A stretch of DNA of 64,000 nt, taken from NCBI GenBank assembly GCA_963082975.1, contig OY720346.1:45671296-45735295 (forward strand), written 5' to 3'. The stretch is from Labia minor (Eukaryota; Arthropoda; Insecta; Dermaptera; Spongiphoridae). The position numbers and the translations under genes were made by a program. Below the pieces are notes generated by a model, which searched no databases, was not told the DNA's origin, and was given only the letters and a program-made list of their open reading frames with translations. Position 1 is the first letter of the stretch. Each line of letters begins with the position of its first letter. This document shows, piece by piece, positions 22,214-33,029 of the stretch.

Positions 22214-23492
22214 GGTGTGTAAATAAGTTCTCACTGCTTTTTTTATGAAAATGAACGCTTTATTATACAAAAATAGTTACACTCATATCATTCAAAGTAT
22301 TGGCCATCACTAGCCACAACCTTCTCCCATCTATCGGGCAGCATTCGGATCCCACGGTCTAAGAACCCCTGGTCTTTGGACGCGATCCAAGAATCGATTC
22401 AATTTTTGCATTCCTCGAAAGAAGAGAAGCGCTGGTCCGCAAGGCCATGGGCCATTTATCTAAACAGGTGGTAATCGGAAGGGGCAAGGTCTGGGGAATA
22501 CGGCGGGTGAAAAAGGATCTCCCATTTCAGTGTCTCCAGGTATTTTTTCACACCTTTAGCGACGTGCGGCCTCGCGTTGTCATGATGAAGAATGACTTTG
22601 TCATGCCTTTCGGCATATTGCGGGCGTTTCTTCTTCAGAGCCCGGCTCAAACGGGTCAACTGAAGTCGATAAGTATCTCCAGTGATAGTCTCATCAGGTT
22701 TCAGAAGTTCATAGTAAACGACGCCCAGCTAGTCCCACCAAATGCACAGCAAAAGCTTCTGTCCATGGATATTGGGTTTGGCCGTAGAAGTTGAAGCGTG
22801 GCCGGGCAAACCCCACGATTTTTTGCGCTTGGGGTTGTTATACTGGATCCATTTTTCATCCCCAGTGACTATCCGGTGAAGAAACCCCTTTCGTCGCTGC
22901 CTTTCCAGCAGTTGTTCGCAAGCGAAAAATCGTCTTTCAACGTCTCTCGGCTTCAAATCATATGGCACCCAAAATCCTTGCTTCTGAACCATTCCAAGGG
23001 CTTTCAAACGTATTGAAACAGTTGCACGATCAACTCCCAATGATTCTGCAAGTGTCCCTTGAGTTTGACATGAATCTTCTTCGAGCAACTTCTCTAATTC
23101 TTCATCTTCAAACATTTTTGGGGCGCCTGGACGTTCCTTGTCTTCAAGATCAAAATCACCATTTTTGAAGCGTCAAAACCAATCACTACAAGTAGTTTTG
23201 GATAGAGCAGCGTCTCCGTAAGTCTCAACAAGAATTCTGTGAGCTTCAGCTGCAGAATTCTTGAGAAAAAAGTAGTGCAACAAAACTCCCCGCAAAAACC
23301 GTTTATTTGGGGTAAAATCTGACATGTTCAAAGCTTTGTAAAAATTCTAATTCTAATCGGAACAAAATGAAATGAACTCTAATTTATAGCTAGGACCCTC
23401 CTGTGTTTACAAAAAAAATCCCCAGGGGGCGAGCATGCGCATGCGCAGAAATGAGGTAAAGCGTACAAACTGCGAGTACTTATTTACACACC
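22214..23492 (-). mobile_element. Mos1-like mariner transposon, full length
   Basis: Inverted termini GGTGTGTAAATAAGT are flanked by TA duplications (22212-22213 and 23493-23494). The element is 1279 bp, normal mariner length, and sits inside the older mariner. It encodes one transposase frame on the minus strand, disabled only by nonsense codons. Confidence 0.9.
22288..23325 (-). pseudogene. Mos1-like mariner transposase with four stops
   Basis: From ATG 23325 to TGA 22288 the frame has 345 codons with no net indel, matching Mos1-type length. Catalytic landmarks are present: TGDEKW, HHDNARPH and [16 protein letters not shown] (a DD34D triad). Four in-frame stops lie at codons 51 (TGA 23175-23173), 199 (TAG 22731-22729), 290 (TAA 22458-22456) and 309 (TGA 22401-22399). 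Nonsense without frameshift points to a fairly recent death. The subfamily call (mauritiana) rests on resemblance. Confidence 0.88.
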
Positions 23493-24284
23493 TATTAATT
23501 TTATCTTTTCCTATCCAGGAGGCAAAAATCAGCTTTTTCGACACCTACATTTCTTCGCTTTTCATGGCAAAAAGCAGTTGAAGCCGCTCGTGACATATGC
23601 AACGTGTATGGAGAAGGTGTCATAAAACAACGCGCAGCACAAAAATGGTTTACAAAGTTCAAAAAGAGCGACTTTAACCTCGCAGCAGATGCCCTGCAGA
23701 ATTCGATGAGGAGCATCTCAAGGTGTTTTTGAAGGGAAAATGTCGTGAATTGACCGAAAAAATGAACTGCGATCATAAGACGATCCTCAATTATCTTCAT
23801 TCTGTGGGATTTACCGAAAAACTCGGAACCTGGGTGTCTCATGAGCTTAAGGAAATCAACAAAGAAATTGCTTCAAATCGCTGCTCACCACCTCATACAC
23901 AAACGAACAACAAGCGGTCATAAACAGCGCTTTTTGTACTGAATCGTCACGAGTGGTAAGAATTGATGCCTGTACATCCATATGAATCAAAGAAAGAAGT
24001 GGGTGGCACCAAGAGGCACGACGAAGCCGAGATTCAAGCAAAAATTTCTCCCAGAAAAGACCATGATCTACGTTTGGTGGGACTAGGAAGGCATAATATA
24101 CTGGGAAATGCTTGGAAAGAACGCAACGGTCAATAAGGAGTTCTACATCGTCCAACTACGTCGCATAAATGAGGCTATGCGACTGAAAAGACCCGATCAA
24201 CAACGTCAGACCCCATGTTGCACAACTCATCAAAACTGCACTTCAAAAGCTTAAACGGGAGGTTCTTTAGCATCCACTGTACTT

Positions 24285-24490
24285 ATTTTGTGTACGTGTA
24301 GCAAATTTCACGATATTTGGTTATCTGGATCTTATTATAAGGGAACAGACAAACAAACAGACCACAAATGCGTCTTATATATATAGTGAGATAAAAGGAC
24401 ACACTTTATTTAATTTTGTTTCCTTATCTACATGTGAAATTACTAAGAAACGATGCTCAGCCTTGACTTTGAAAATTTCAGGGAATAATG
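24285..24490 (-). repeat. Right arm of long inverted repeat
   Basis: Reverse complement of 21852-22065 with only a few differences. It begins just after the truncated old mariner. Beyond it, 24486-24558 pairs with 20192-20265, so the original palindrome was longer and the left arm later gained about 1.6 kb. Confidence 0.75.
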
Positions 24491-24559
24491 TTAAAACCAG
24501 TACGATCCATGTTTTCTGGGCCGTTTTAGTAACGGATATTTTTCTTTTTCGATGTGATT

Positions 24560-25056
24560 TATATAAATTATGATTAACTATATGATTTCGAATATTATTC
24601 CTCGGTGTATATAAATGCATTTTAGTGTAAATTTTGAATTCTAATTCCAAGAACAGGATAATAATTTTATTTTATTGTATTCATTAAAATTCGTTGAATT
24701 CGTAAACGTATCTTTACGATTTTGTTCGGCAATCATATCAGTTTATAAATGTCATTTCTTTTGAAAAGTTTATATGATTAGATGCTTACTTTGAAGTGAT
24801 ATACCAATATTTTTTTAAATCATCTATTTTTCTTTTGAAAAGCAGGGCCGGGGGAAAAAATATAAATATAAATTTTGAGAGCATTATACACGATTTTTCT
24901 AGTATGAAAGCTAGAAGAGTAAATATGTTTACGAGTACATACAAATATGTGAAAAAATTTACTCTGTGTATTAATTAATATTGATTAAATAACTTAATAA
25001 TTTATTTATGTGTATTAATTTATAAAAACCACTATTTGATTGACTTATAATAGAAA
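24560..25056. other. Spacer, no gene recognised
   Basis: AT-rich DNA with a short GCAGGGCCGGGGG patch near 24842 that resembles an isolated transposon end. Nothing else is seen. Confidence 0.45.
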
Positions 25057-25110
25057 GGGCGGCAAAATGGAGATCACCCCGGGCGGCAAAAGTTCTAGGT
25101 ATGCCACTGG
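25057..25110 (-). repeat. Isolated hAT-like terminus
   Basis: On the minus strand it begins CCAGTGGCATACCTAGAAC and contains two TTTTGCCGCCC boxes. A similar end lies at 38579-38634, and a looser one near 56003-56040. No partner terminus was found. Confidence 0.4.
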
Positions 25111-25637
25111 TATTTATAAATAGTAACGAATGTTTCATAATATGAATAAATAAATGTATTTTATAGTTAGCAAAAAAAGTTTATAAAATGAGTAAATTAA
25201 AATATAAATATGATAACAAAATGAAAAAAAAAACAAACAAATTTTCAATATACTGAGTGAAGTAAAATAAATAAAAACATATTTCGGACAGATTATAAAA
25301 AAAATTTACAACTCTTGAGGAGTCTCCTGTCTGACAAGAGAGACATTCGGAGCAGTTCGATATAAAACTATCGAGAGGCTATATAAGAGGTAACCATACA
25401 AATAATTTATTATCGTAAACAACAAGAAAACAAAACAATAATATAAATTAAACAAAAAAATAAATTAAATATATTTTGTCTAATCTATAAATAATAGATC
25501 AAAAATAATTATATTAAAAAATTATATAAGTCAATAGACAATTTGCTATATAAAAACATTTTCATTACAAATAAATTTAATTCGTAAAGTATTGAAAGTG
25601 TAAAAAATGTTGGTTAAAATTATTCTATTTTCACTGT
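25111..25637 (+). pseudogene. Broken inverted copy of P450 promoter and first codons
   Basis: The sequence is the reverse complement of about 18997-19528. It includes the TATATAAGAGG box (25378-25390), the 5' leader and ATGTTGGTTAAAATTATTCT from 25608, the first dozen P450 codons with one E-to-K change. Homology stops at 25637, where LINE sequence begins, so no enzyme can be made. The promoter block looks intact. Confidence 0.82.
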
Positions 25638-26868
25638 ACTCACATAACTCTTATATCCCCACACCTGGGCACCATAGCATATTATTGAACGTGACACTGA
25701 GTTAAAGATTTTCAACTTAGAATTCCAGTTTATATTATCATTTAATAGGATTCTACTAAAGGAATTAAGAGCAAATATGGCCCTCTCCTTTTTCTCCTTA
25801 AAGTGCCATCCCATTGCTAACCCCGACGATACTGTAATTCCAAGATACTTGCATTTATTCACTAGTTCCACTTTTTTTCCTCCAAAATACCAATTTTCTC
25901 CCGCCCTAGGACGGCCACCATTTCTAAATACTACTATTTTGGATTTTTCCAAATTTACTACCAAATTCCATATCTTACAATAATTCTCTAATGTGCTTAT
26001 CATCCTTTGTAGCACTATCTTTTCCGGGGCTAAAATTACAATGTCATCCGCATAGGCCAGCATCTTAATTCTAGTTTCACCAATGGTCACCCCCCCCTCC
26101 ATAAAATCCTCTATATCATTCACAAACAATGAGAATAGCGTCGGACTTAGCAGACATCCCTGTTTCACTCCCATAGTTGTTTCAAATTCTTCAGTTAGCT
26201 CTTCTCCACACCACACACTAGCCTGTGTGTCTGTATACAGACTTTTTATTATTTTAACTACCTTGGTAGACATTCCTAAATTCAATAATTTGTAATATAG
26301 AGCCTGTATATATATATACGGAGGAGAAATCCACGAAGAATGCAAAGACATTTTGTCTTTTTTTATTTAACCGGAGGTTAATTATGTTAATAAGAGTGTT
26401 GATATTGTCCACAGTTGAATAATTACTTCGGAATCCTGCTTGAAATTCACCTATTCTATTCATGTTATTTATCCAACTAGTGATTCTATTTAACAATAAC
26501 CCTGTGAACAATTTACTCACATTATTAAAAGAAATCCCCCTATAATTCGATACTTCACTAGTCAGTCCCTATTTATGTATTGGAAATATGATTGAATCTT
26601 TGAAACCCCTTGGAACAATTCCATTTTCAAAAATCCTATTAAAACAAGTAAGGAGTTTCTCCAAAAAAAGATTTGAAACATTTTTATAAAATTCGTAAGT
26701 AATTCTGTCTAGACCAGGAGCTTTATTACTTTTAGCTTTATTCAACACCCTTACCAATTCAGACATCAAAAAAGGGCTATCTAAATATTCAACAATTATA
26801 AATGGCTCCGCATAACTTACACTTGAACCCGAAAGCGACGGGTTTAACAACTTCTTAAAATAATTCAA
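25638..26868 (-). pseudogene. LINE reverse transcriptase, disrupted
   Basis: Frames read NKAKSNKAPGLDRITYEFYK (fingers), FQAGFRSNYSTVDNI, then MGVKQGCLLSPTLFSLFVND and the catalytic MLAYADDIVIL, ending GAQVWGYKS at the breakpoint. At least two frame changes and a stop occur (near 26569 and 26300), so it is dead. The thumb and C-terminal region are missing. Confidence 0.82.
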
Positions 26869-27083
26869 CCATGCAACCGGCGGAATATTTTTATCAGTAT
26901 TAAATTTTTTATTTTTAAAATGACGTACTAGACACCAAAATTCTTTACTATTATTTACTTTATTAAATTTACTTATTAGATTATCTAAATATAACTGTTT
27001 CTTTTTTTATTTTGCATTTATTTTTATATTCATTTATAATTTTAATATAATTCGATTTAAATATTTTAAAATTATTCCTTCTA

Positions 27084-28254
27084 AGGTAATGGCACCAATA
27101 GATGACATTTTAAGCGCTCTTGTTCCTATTTTCTTTTATAAAACTGAAACTATACGTCTCACAAAAAAAATCTTTTGGTTATTATAAAGCTTATTTTACC
27201 TTTTATCACCAGGATAAATATTTTAAACTTTTATATGAGTTTAAGGGGAAATATAATTTTTTTTCAAAATAATCAAATGGCACCTATAGATGACACCAAA
27301 AATTTTGGTGGAACCTAATGATGACAATTATGGAACCCAAAGATGACATCTACTTTTTTTCACTTCGCTTGCTCTCTTTATCTTCAACTTATTTATTTAC
27401 AAAGTAAAACATCTTTCCAACACCTTGTTGCTGCTTTAACTTTAGTTATAATAAAAAAATCAGGTTTCATATAATGATAAATTAGATATATTTATTGTGA
27501 TTGATTTTATTTTTAGCTGATTATTATAATAAAATAAAAAATTGATTTTAAACAAATCTTGTTTTAATTATGAATTTTTAATTATACATTGAGAACAGAG
27601 TAATTTAAAAAAAATTTCAAAAAAATAGTGTTTGAAGTTCTGGAATAGAAAAAAATTTTCTGACAATTAGAAAACTAAAGATAAAACACAGTTTTAGGTA
27701 GGTTCCCATAACAATTCAGACATGAAACTTGGTTGAATTCTATAAAATTATCTCCTCTTTACATCTATTAATATAATAGACAATTTTTTTAAAAACCTAC
27801 TTATAGCTGACATTGCTGTCATCTATAGGAAAAACAATTTTTAAGGGCACCTATAGATGACACGGTTGATAAAAAAGATACTTTTAAAAATTAGGTGTTT
27901 AAATTGAAGTGATTTATATCTATATTAAGTCTATTTTATAATGTAGTTATTAAATTCTTGATAAATATGAAAATAAAAATATAAAATACTAATTAAGAAC
28001 ATTAGTTACCTTAAGGTTATCTTTAAGATTTGTGTAAAAAATCAATTGTTGACGATCCTGTCTGCTTTTCAAGTTAAAAGAAAAAAAATAGGGCGACTAA
28101 TTGTATTGTTGTAGGGTATCTCAGGTGGTGGAAAAACAAAACTATCATTTAAAAAAAATAAATTCCGCGTATGTTTTAAAATTTCCTTATTTTTTTAGTT
28201 TAAATTCAAAAGTGTCATCTATAGGTGCCATGTCATCTATAGGTGCCATTACCT
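27084..28254. mobile_element. TA-flanked element with repeated GGCACCTATAGATGACA
   Basis: The inverted termini read AGGTAATGGCACC(A/T)ATAGATGACA. They are flanked by TA (27082-27083 and 28255-28256) and interrupt the LINE between endonuclease and reverse transcriptase. The terminal motif recurs internally in both directions: near 27280 (with degraded copies to 27345), near 27810-27865, and twice at 28213-28250. It is 1171 bp with no transposase recognised. Confidence 0.72.
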
Positions 28255-28349
28255 TAAGAAGATTCAATGCTAAATATAATTTTTTTCTTAATTTATAACA
28301 TTCGTATTCATACCAGCTATTTTCGAATTTTAATATATTTTTATTATTA

Positions 28350-29003
28350 TCATAAGACATTATTTTTAATAGCTATTTCATATAATAAATTTGTTAAGTG
28401 ATCTGTCTCAATTGACGAATCACCCATCATTGGACTCGATATCAATGCCCTATCTACCTCCTTATTAAAATTATCCCTTTTCCCATCAATCCATTTCAAT
28501 TTAGGAAGCAGCGCAATGGAATCTGTTGTCTCATAATAATTATATTTATATTTCAGAGCCAACAGGAGATGATCTGAAAAATGTTTTGGTAGTATCTCGA
28601 GGGAATGAATATATTGAGCAGCATCCAATGATACAGCACATAAATCTATTACTGAGCTACCCATTGCCCCAATGAATGTATATTCATCCATCTGATCCCC
28701 CTCAATACGTCCATTTAAAAATGCTAAATTAAAATCATTAAAAAGTGTTAATAATATTCTGCCATTTGAATTAATTACACTATCCCTCGAAAATCTATAT
28801 TTTTTAAACTTCTCAATCCGATATCTCCCACTGGTGTCTCCTGCCGGTCCGACACCCTTCCATTAAAATCTCCTATTAAAATAATTTGCTCATTTTGCAT
28901 TCGTTCCATAAACTTAAACAGGGAATCATAGTCGTCAATCCAATTGTTACAATTCAAATACACAGGCGCCAGGTAATGCTTTTGGTTGAGTGAATATTCA
29001 TTT
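28350..29003 (-). pseudogene. LINE AP-like endonuclease fragment
   Basis: Motifs of the exonuclease-endonuclease-phosphatase fold are visible: IILIGDFNGRVSD near 28870 and SVIDLCAVS with KHFSDHLLL near 28580. Frames are broken between them. In the family this domain nicks the target site. Confidence 0.65.
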
Positions 29004-29308
29004 CAAAGATTATGACACTATCAATTTCAATCATTTTTACCATGCTTCTTAATTGATTATTTACGCCATAAATCATACCCCCACTCGCTCTCCCTCTTTT
29101 TTTTTATTCTAGAAGGAGATATGAATTTATGAGTATGATTTGGAAACAGATTTTGGATTCTGGCAAATGTTTTAACATCCTCAACATATGTCTCTATCAA
29201 TACAAAAATTTTAAACCCTCAAAATTGTTTATTTATCCTTTTATCCCGGCAATATTATAAGAAATTATGTCGAGGAACTCACTTTCATTTTCCTGCCGTT
29301 TTATCCGC

Positions 29309-29922
29309 CTATTGTGTTGGTCCGAAGTTGCTTCGGGGACGAAAAAAATTATCTATAGATGTGGGTTTGGTCTTAGTACTCACATTCCTCTTCCTCTTTT
29401 TCGATCTATCCTCATCATTTGTTTCCTCATCTCTTTGAAGCTTTGTCGACGCCCTCTTCTTCTGCGGATCTTTAAAAAGCAGATCATAATGAACATAACG
29501 GCCATACACAATAAGACCATCATTTTTCAATTTTCAAATTTTTCCCCCTTCCCTGTATTTATCCCTTAACTTTATCAGTTCTTTCCGTTGCTCTTGCTTC
29601 TTCTTCCCCAAATCTTCAAATATATATATTTTACTATTCTTCAATTTTCTTGTATTGCGTAAAATCTTCATCTTGTGATTCTTGGAGACAAGAGACAGCA
29701 CAATTGTTTTTTTCTCGGAGTTTCGCTTACCAATTCTTTTTACAAAGTTAATATCACTGTCGGTTGAAGCACACAACAGACATAATTTTATTACAAATCT
29801 CTAAGACCGACTCTTCTAGCATTTCATAATCTTCATTTTCTTTGCAGGGCACTCCGTGGATGATCAAATTATTTTGTCTTCTGCAGGTTTCCAGCTCTTC
29901 TCCCTGGCGTGACAATTCCTTT

Positions 29923-29961
<39 letters not shown>

Positions 29962-30112
29962 GTTCATTCTCTCTCTTCAAATCTTCGCATCTCGCGTTCA
30001 TCTCCTCCAATGCCGACGAAATATTGAGATTTCTCAATTCTACTCGAATCAAATTCTTGATCTCATCTTTAAAATCATCAAACTTCTTAATAACTTCCTT
30101 AAATTCGCTCAT
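29309..30112 (-). pseudogene. LINE ORF1 remnant
   Basis: It begins MSEFKEVIKKFDDF with a coiled-coil-like charged helix. A (TA)n microsatellite expansion (29928-29957) then inserts alternating Y and I residues. Next come RRQNNLIIHGVPCKENEDYE, an RRM-like core (VKRIGKR...KKTIVLSLVS), and a KKRKRNVSTKTK-type basic tail. The pieces lie in different frames, so it is inactive. Confidence 0.65.
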
Positions 30113-30275
30113 TTTATTGATTATAAATAAAAAAACGAAAGAAAAGAAAGAAAAAAAATCAAAAACTTATAAATATACTTATATATATATATATAATAAT
30201 CTATATTTCTATTTATATCAGTGGGAGCAAGTAATGCGTCCGACCTCTAGCACGACCAAAGAACAAGTCCCTACT

Positions 30276-30912
30276 TTTAATATATTTTAATTTAATCTGT
30301 AAATTTTCTTTTTTGATATGATGTTTTATTAACATCCACATTTCTAGAAGTGTCCCTTCATACATTGGGAATCCACCCATAATAATATCTTACTTACTTG
30401 AAAATGAAAATCCGATTATGAGATCAAAATTAAAATTATTTATTCATATAATCTTGAATGTTTTCAGTGTTTTATAAATAATTTAAAAAAGCCAATATTA
30501 AAAAAATTAAATTATAAATATAAATATAAACATTCTTTGAATGACAACATGTAGGTATCAAATTTTAAATAAGTTGACATAAATAATTCCAATGTGAGAA
30601 TTAGATAAATAATGTAGAGAGCAAAAAATATTTAAAAATAGATATTTATTTAAATGAAATAAAATTATTTAATTTACAGATTGAAAATGTCTATAATAAT
30701 GTCTAAACATTTTTTCTTTATAATTTTACATTATAATAATACTAATTACAGTAGTTATAATATATGGGGAATTTTCAAATTTGACCGCCGATTTGACCAT
30801 GTTCCCAAACGAATTTTAAAAAACCAAGACCACTTTACATTTACACATTTTTAAGCTCTAATCGAATCCAAAATCAAAATTTAAAAAATCGAAAAACAGA
30901 CACACAGATATA
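30276..30912 (-). mobile_element. Helitron H-D, 5' portion
   Basis: Reading leftward from 30912 it matches H-A (4714-5420) closely, for example GGGAACATGGTCAAATCG. Its first bases lie on the other side of H-C (TAGATTTTATAAACGAAC from 36414), showing H-C inserted into it. Its 3' part is replaced by the LINE at 30275. Confidence 0.75.
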
Positions 30913-31389
30913 TCTATATATATAAAGGAGAGTGTTTGTATGTATGTATGTATGTATATATGTATGTAATTTGTTTACTTTTTTGCTGTCATAGAAACAA
31001 ACAAAAAAGAAATTTCCTACTTAACCGACACTTTACCGGTAATTTTGAATTATAAACATCAAAAAATAAGAAACGATTTCTATGAAATTACATCACAATA
31101 TTCTTATATACCTCTGTAATAAATGAACTTAATAATAAAAAATCAAATAAATCCATTAATTTAAATTAATACTATTAATGAATGTATATATTATTAATTT
31201 ATCTTTAGTTTTAATCAATATTTTTATACCGTTAATTTTTATAAATTGTCTCAAGTCTCTAACTTTGCATTTTCTCAAATTTTATTATAATTAAAAATAA
31301 TCAATAAAAATCAAGCAATGAAATTAAAATATCGAAATGAAATGATCAAGAAATATTATACTCTATTATAACATATACAATACTTATAA

Positions 31390-31604
31390 ACTATAGGCGG
31401 AGGAAATATTAGACGATATCATTGCGGGTTCAGGCCAAATCGATCAACATTAATTAAGATATTTTCATTATGACAGATATTAAAAAAACCGCGAATTCAA
31501 TATCTCTGTTCACTAATTATTTGTAGACTTTAGTAAAACCTACGCATGACTCAATAGATCTGGATAAACTTTTTCAAATTTTGATCTTAAAATTTATCTT
31601 GAAG
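31390..31604 (+). pseudogene. RTE-like reverse transcriptase, left piece
   Basis: A decayed frame reads RRYHCGFRPNRST and continues with the DSIDLDKLF region of an RT palm. It is cut by the LTR element at 31605 and resumes at 35454. Confidence 0.6.
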
Positions 31605-31609
31605 GTAGT
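31605..31609 (+). repeat. Target site duplication, left (GTAGT)
   Basis: A 5-bp GTAGT precedes the left LTR and is repeated at 35449-35453, as expected for a BEL/Pao-type integrase. Confidence 0.85.
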
Positions 31610-32140
31610 TGTAAAGGGCCGGAGGCCGGGTGAAAAGCAAAATTAAAATAAAAAGGCGATCTGTGATGAGAATTGTTTATTTGAACAATCCTGGTTTTTA
31701 TATATACAGCGAGTTGAGTTATGTACAAATTACGAGAGAAAGGACACAAAGGGGATGGTGATAGGGTGCGAATCGGGTGGTATATAAGGGCGAGAGAGAG
31801 AGAGAGAGAGATAGCGGTTGTGTGGATGTGTATAATGAGAGACTTGGAAAACGTAATTGGAAGCGGTGGAGTTCTCAGCAACAAGGGTTGGCTGAGAGAC
31901 GAGGGGGTGGTGTAATGTGGTGAGTGATAAAAAGGGGATAAATAATTGTAGTAAAAGGGATAAACGAAGATGGCGGTTGAGGGATTCCTTGAAACAAGGT
32001 ATTCAAGGAGGCGATGTGGTTGCGAAGAGAGGTGGGAGTCAAGTCGTAGCTCTGTCGACGGCCGGCTGGAGTCAGGCCAAGAAGGGGAACGGTGACACGT
32101 GCACGAACCAATAGATGGCGTCAGGCTTCACGACTGAACA
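31610..32140 (-). repeat. LTR, downstream copy
   Basis: The minus strand reads TGTTCAGTCG...CCCTTTACA, with TG...CA ends. It contains a GA-rich tract (31790-31810). Length matches the other LTR exactly. Confidence 0.9.
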
Positions 32141-32201
32141 TCCTCCCCGGCCGTTGAAAGATGAGATTTCTTTCAACATTGCAGAAAGGGGGCATTGTTC
32201 T

Positions 32202-32960
32202 TCAGGGGTTAACACTGCGCGGGTGAGTGTGCCTTGATCTTGAGCGAAGAAGACTTCTGGTACGCCATCCGGTCCCGAAGTAACGTTGATGATAGGATCC
32301 AACGTTCACTGCAACGGGGGCGCACCTCCTCCTTGATGAACCAGGTATTGGATTAGGTCCTGGTGGCGATGGCGAAGCTTTCATTGGAGGGTTAACTGGA
32401 AGAGTTGCGTCTACTCCAATTGTAGAGGTTAAATTACTAGAAGCTGAAATTGGTGTATCTGATTGATGGATAATTCTTAGATGTGGGTTTGGGACAATCT
32501 CGGTTTCGTAAAAATATTTATGGCATGGAGAAAGATGAATTTTGTCATCGCGCTGCATTGGAAAGATTGAATTATGGGGAGCCAGTTGTTGGATATTATG
32601 ACGATGGGGAATGAATCGAGGATCAGAGAAGTAAGATCTATGTGGATAATTTTGAGGTTTTTGAGAAAGTGGTGGGAGATATGATTGAATTTGAGATAAA
32701 TGATGGTTGCGTTGGGAGTGTAGACGCTGTGTGATAGTAGGAGGATAAAAGCCAGTGGCACCAGATTGCGAATCTTCTATATTGCGAAACAACGGCGGTG
32801 GTTGAGTTAGAGGCAGTGAAGGCGTTTGTTGAGTTAACTTTAAAGAAATAGGATCAAGTGAGTGTGAAGTATTCATTATAGATGGCTTATAGGAAGTGGA
32901 ATAATTTTGAATTGATGATGAGATGGCGCGGGATGAAGTATGTTCAGTAGGGGTTCCCAC
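32202..32960 (-). CDS. Low-complexity ORF of the LTR element
   Basis: The 252-residue frame is rich in Ser, Pro, His, Ile and Gln, with no zinc finger or protease motif. It begins 70 bases after the gag stop. Near its end another frame reads GPDGVPEVFFAQDQGTLTRA, which resembles the far C-terminal tail of BEL pol. The region is probably what remains after pol was deleted, so translation is uncertain. Confidence 0.4.
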   Translation of the reverse strand: MGTPTEHTSSRAISSSIQNYSTSYKPSIMNTSHSLDPISLKLTQQTPSLPLTQPPPLFRNIEDSQSGATGFYPPTITQRLHSQRNHHLSQIQSYLPPLSQKPQNYPHRSYFSDPRFIPHRHNIQQLAPHNSIFPMQRDDKIHLSPCHKYFYETEIVPNPHLRIIHQSDTPISASSNLTSTIGVDATLPVNPPMKASPSPPGPNPIPGSSRRRCAPVAVNVGSYHQRYFGTGWRTRSLLRSRSRHTHPRSVNP

Positions 32961-33029
32961 GGGAAATGGCGGCAGATCCTGGTTATGGTGGAGAAAGGAA
33001 GTACGAAAGCAGGATCCGATAGAAAAAGG

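Larger units (their letters stand above)
22071..24280 (+). pseudogene. Decayed mariner, split by a younger mariner
   Basis: The left terminus TTAGGTTGGGGAATAAGTTC is at 22071. After the nested element, broken frames run from about 23570 (VEAARDICNVYGEG) through KFKKSDFN, ELTEKMNCDHKTILNYLHS and RRINEAMRLKRP to about 24275. This is a DNA-binding and partial DDE transposase of mariner type. Several stops and frameshifts are present, and the frame ends at the HP residues before the third catalytic Asp, so the 3' end and right terminus are gone. Confidence 0.75.
25638..30275 (-). mobile_element. Non-LTR retrotransposon, 3'-broken
   Basis: Read on the minus strand it has a 5' leader (30275-30113), an ORF1-like region (30112-29309), an endonuclease (about 29000-28350) and a reverse transcriptase (26868-25638). 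It is split by the element at 27084-28254. Its 3' end is lost at the P450 junction, unusual for LINEs, which are normally truncated at the 5' end. Confidence 0.8.

Noticed and set aside
22447-23168. Plus-strand ORFs over the Mos1-like mariner
   Set aside because: They are antisense to the transposase, which has the recognisable catalytic motifs.
25057-25110. Complete hAT element between 24842 and 25110
   Set aside because: The two ends do not form inverted repeats of each other and no 8-bp duplication was found.
29924-29960. YIYIYI membrane segment in LINE ORF1
   Set aside because: It is a (TA)n microsatellite expansion, not a real protein domain.
31721-32114. Small ORFs in the LTRs (and 35029-35422)
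   Set aside because: They are present in both LTRs because the LTRs are repeats. No coding motif, and Arg/Gly-rich by composition.
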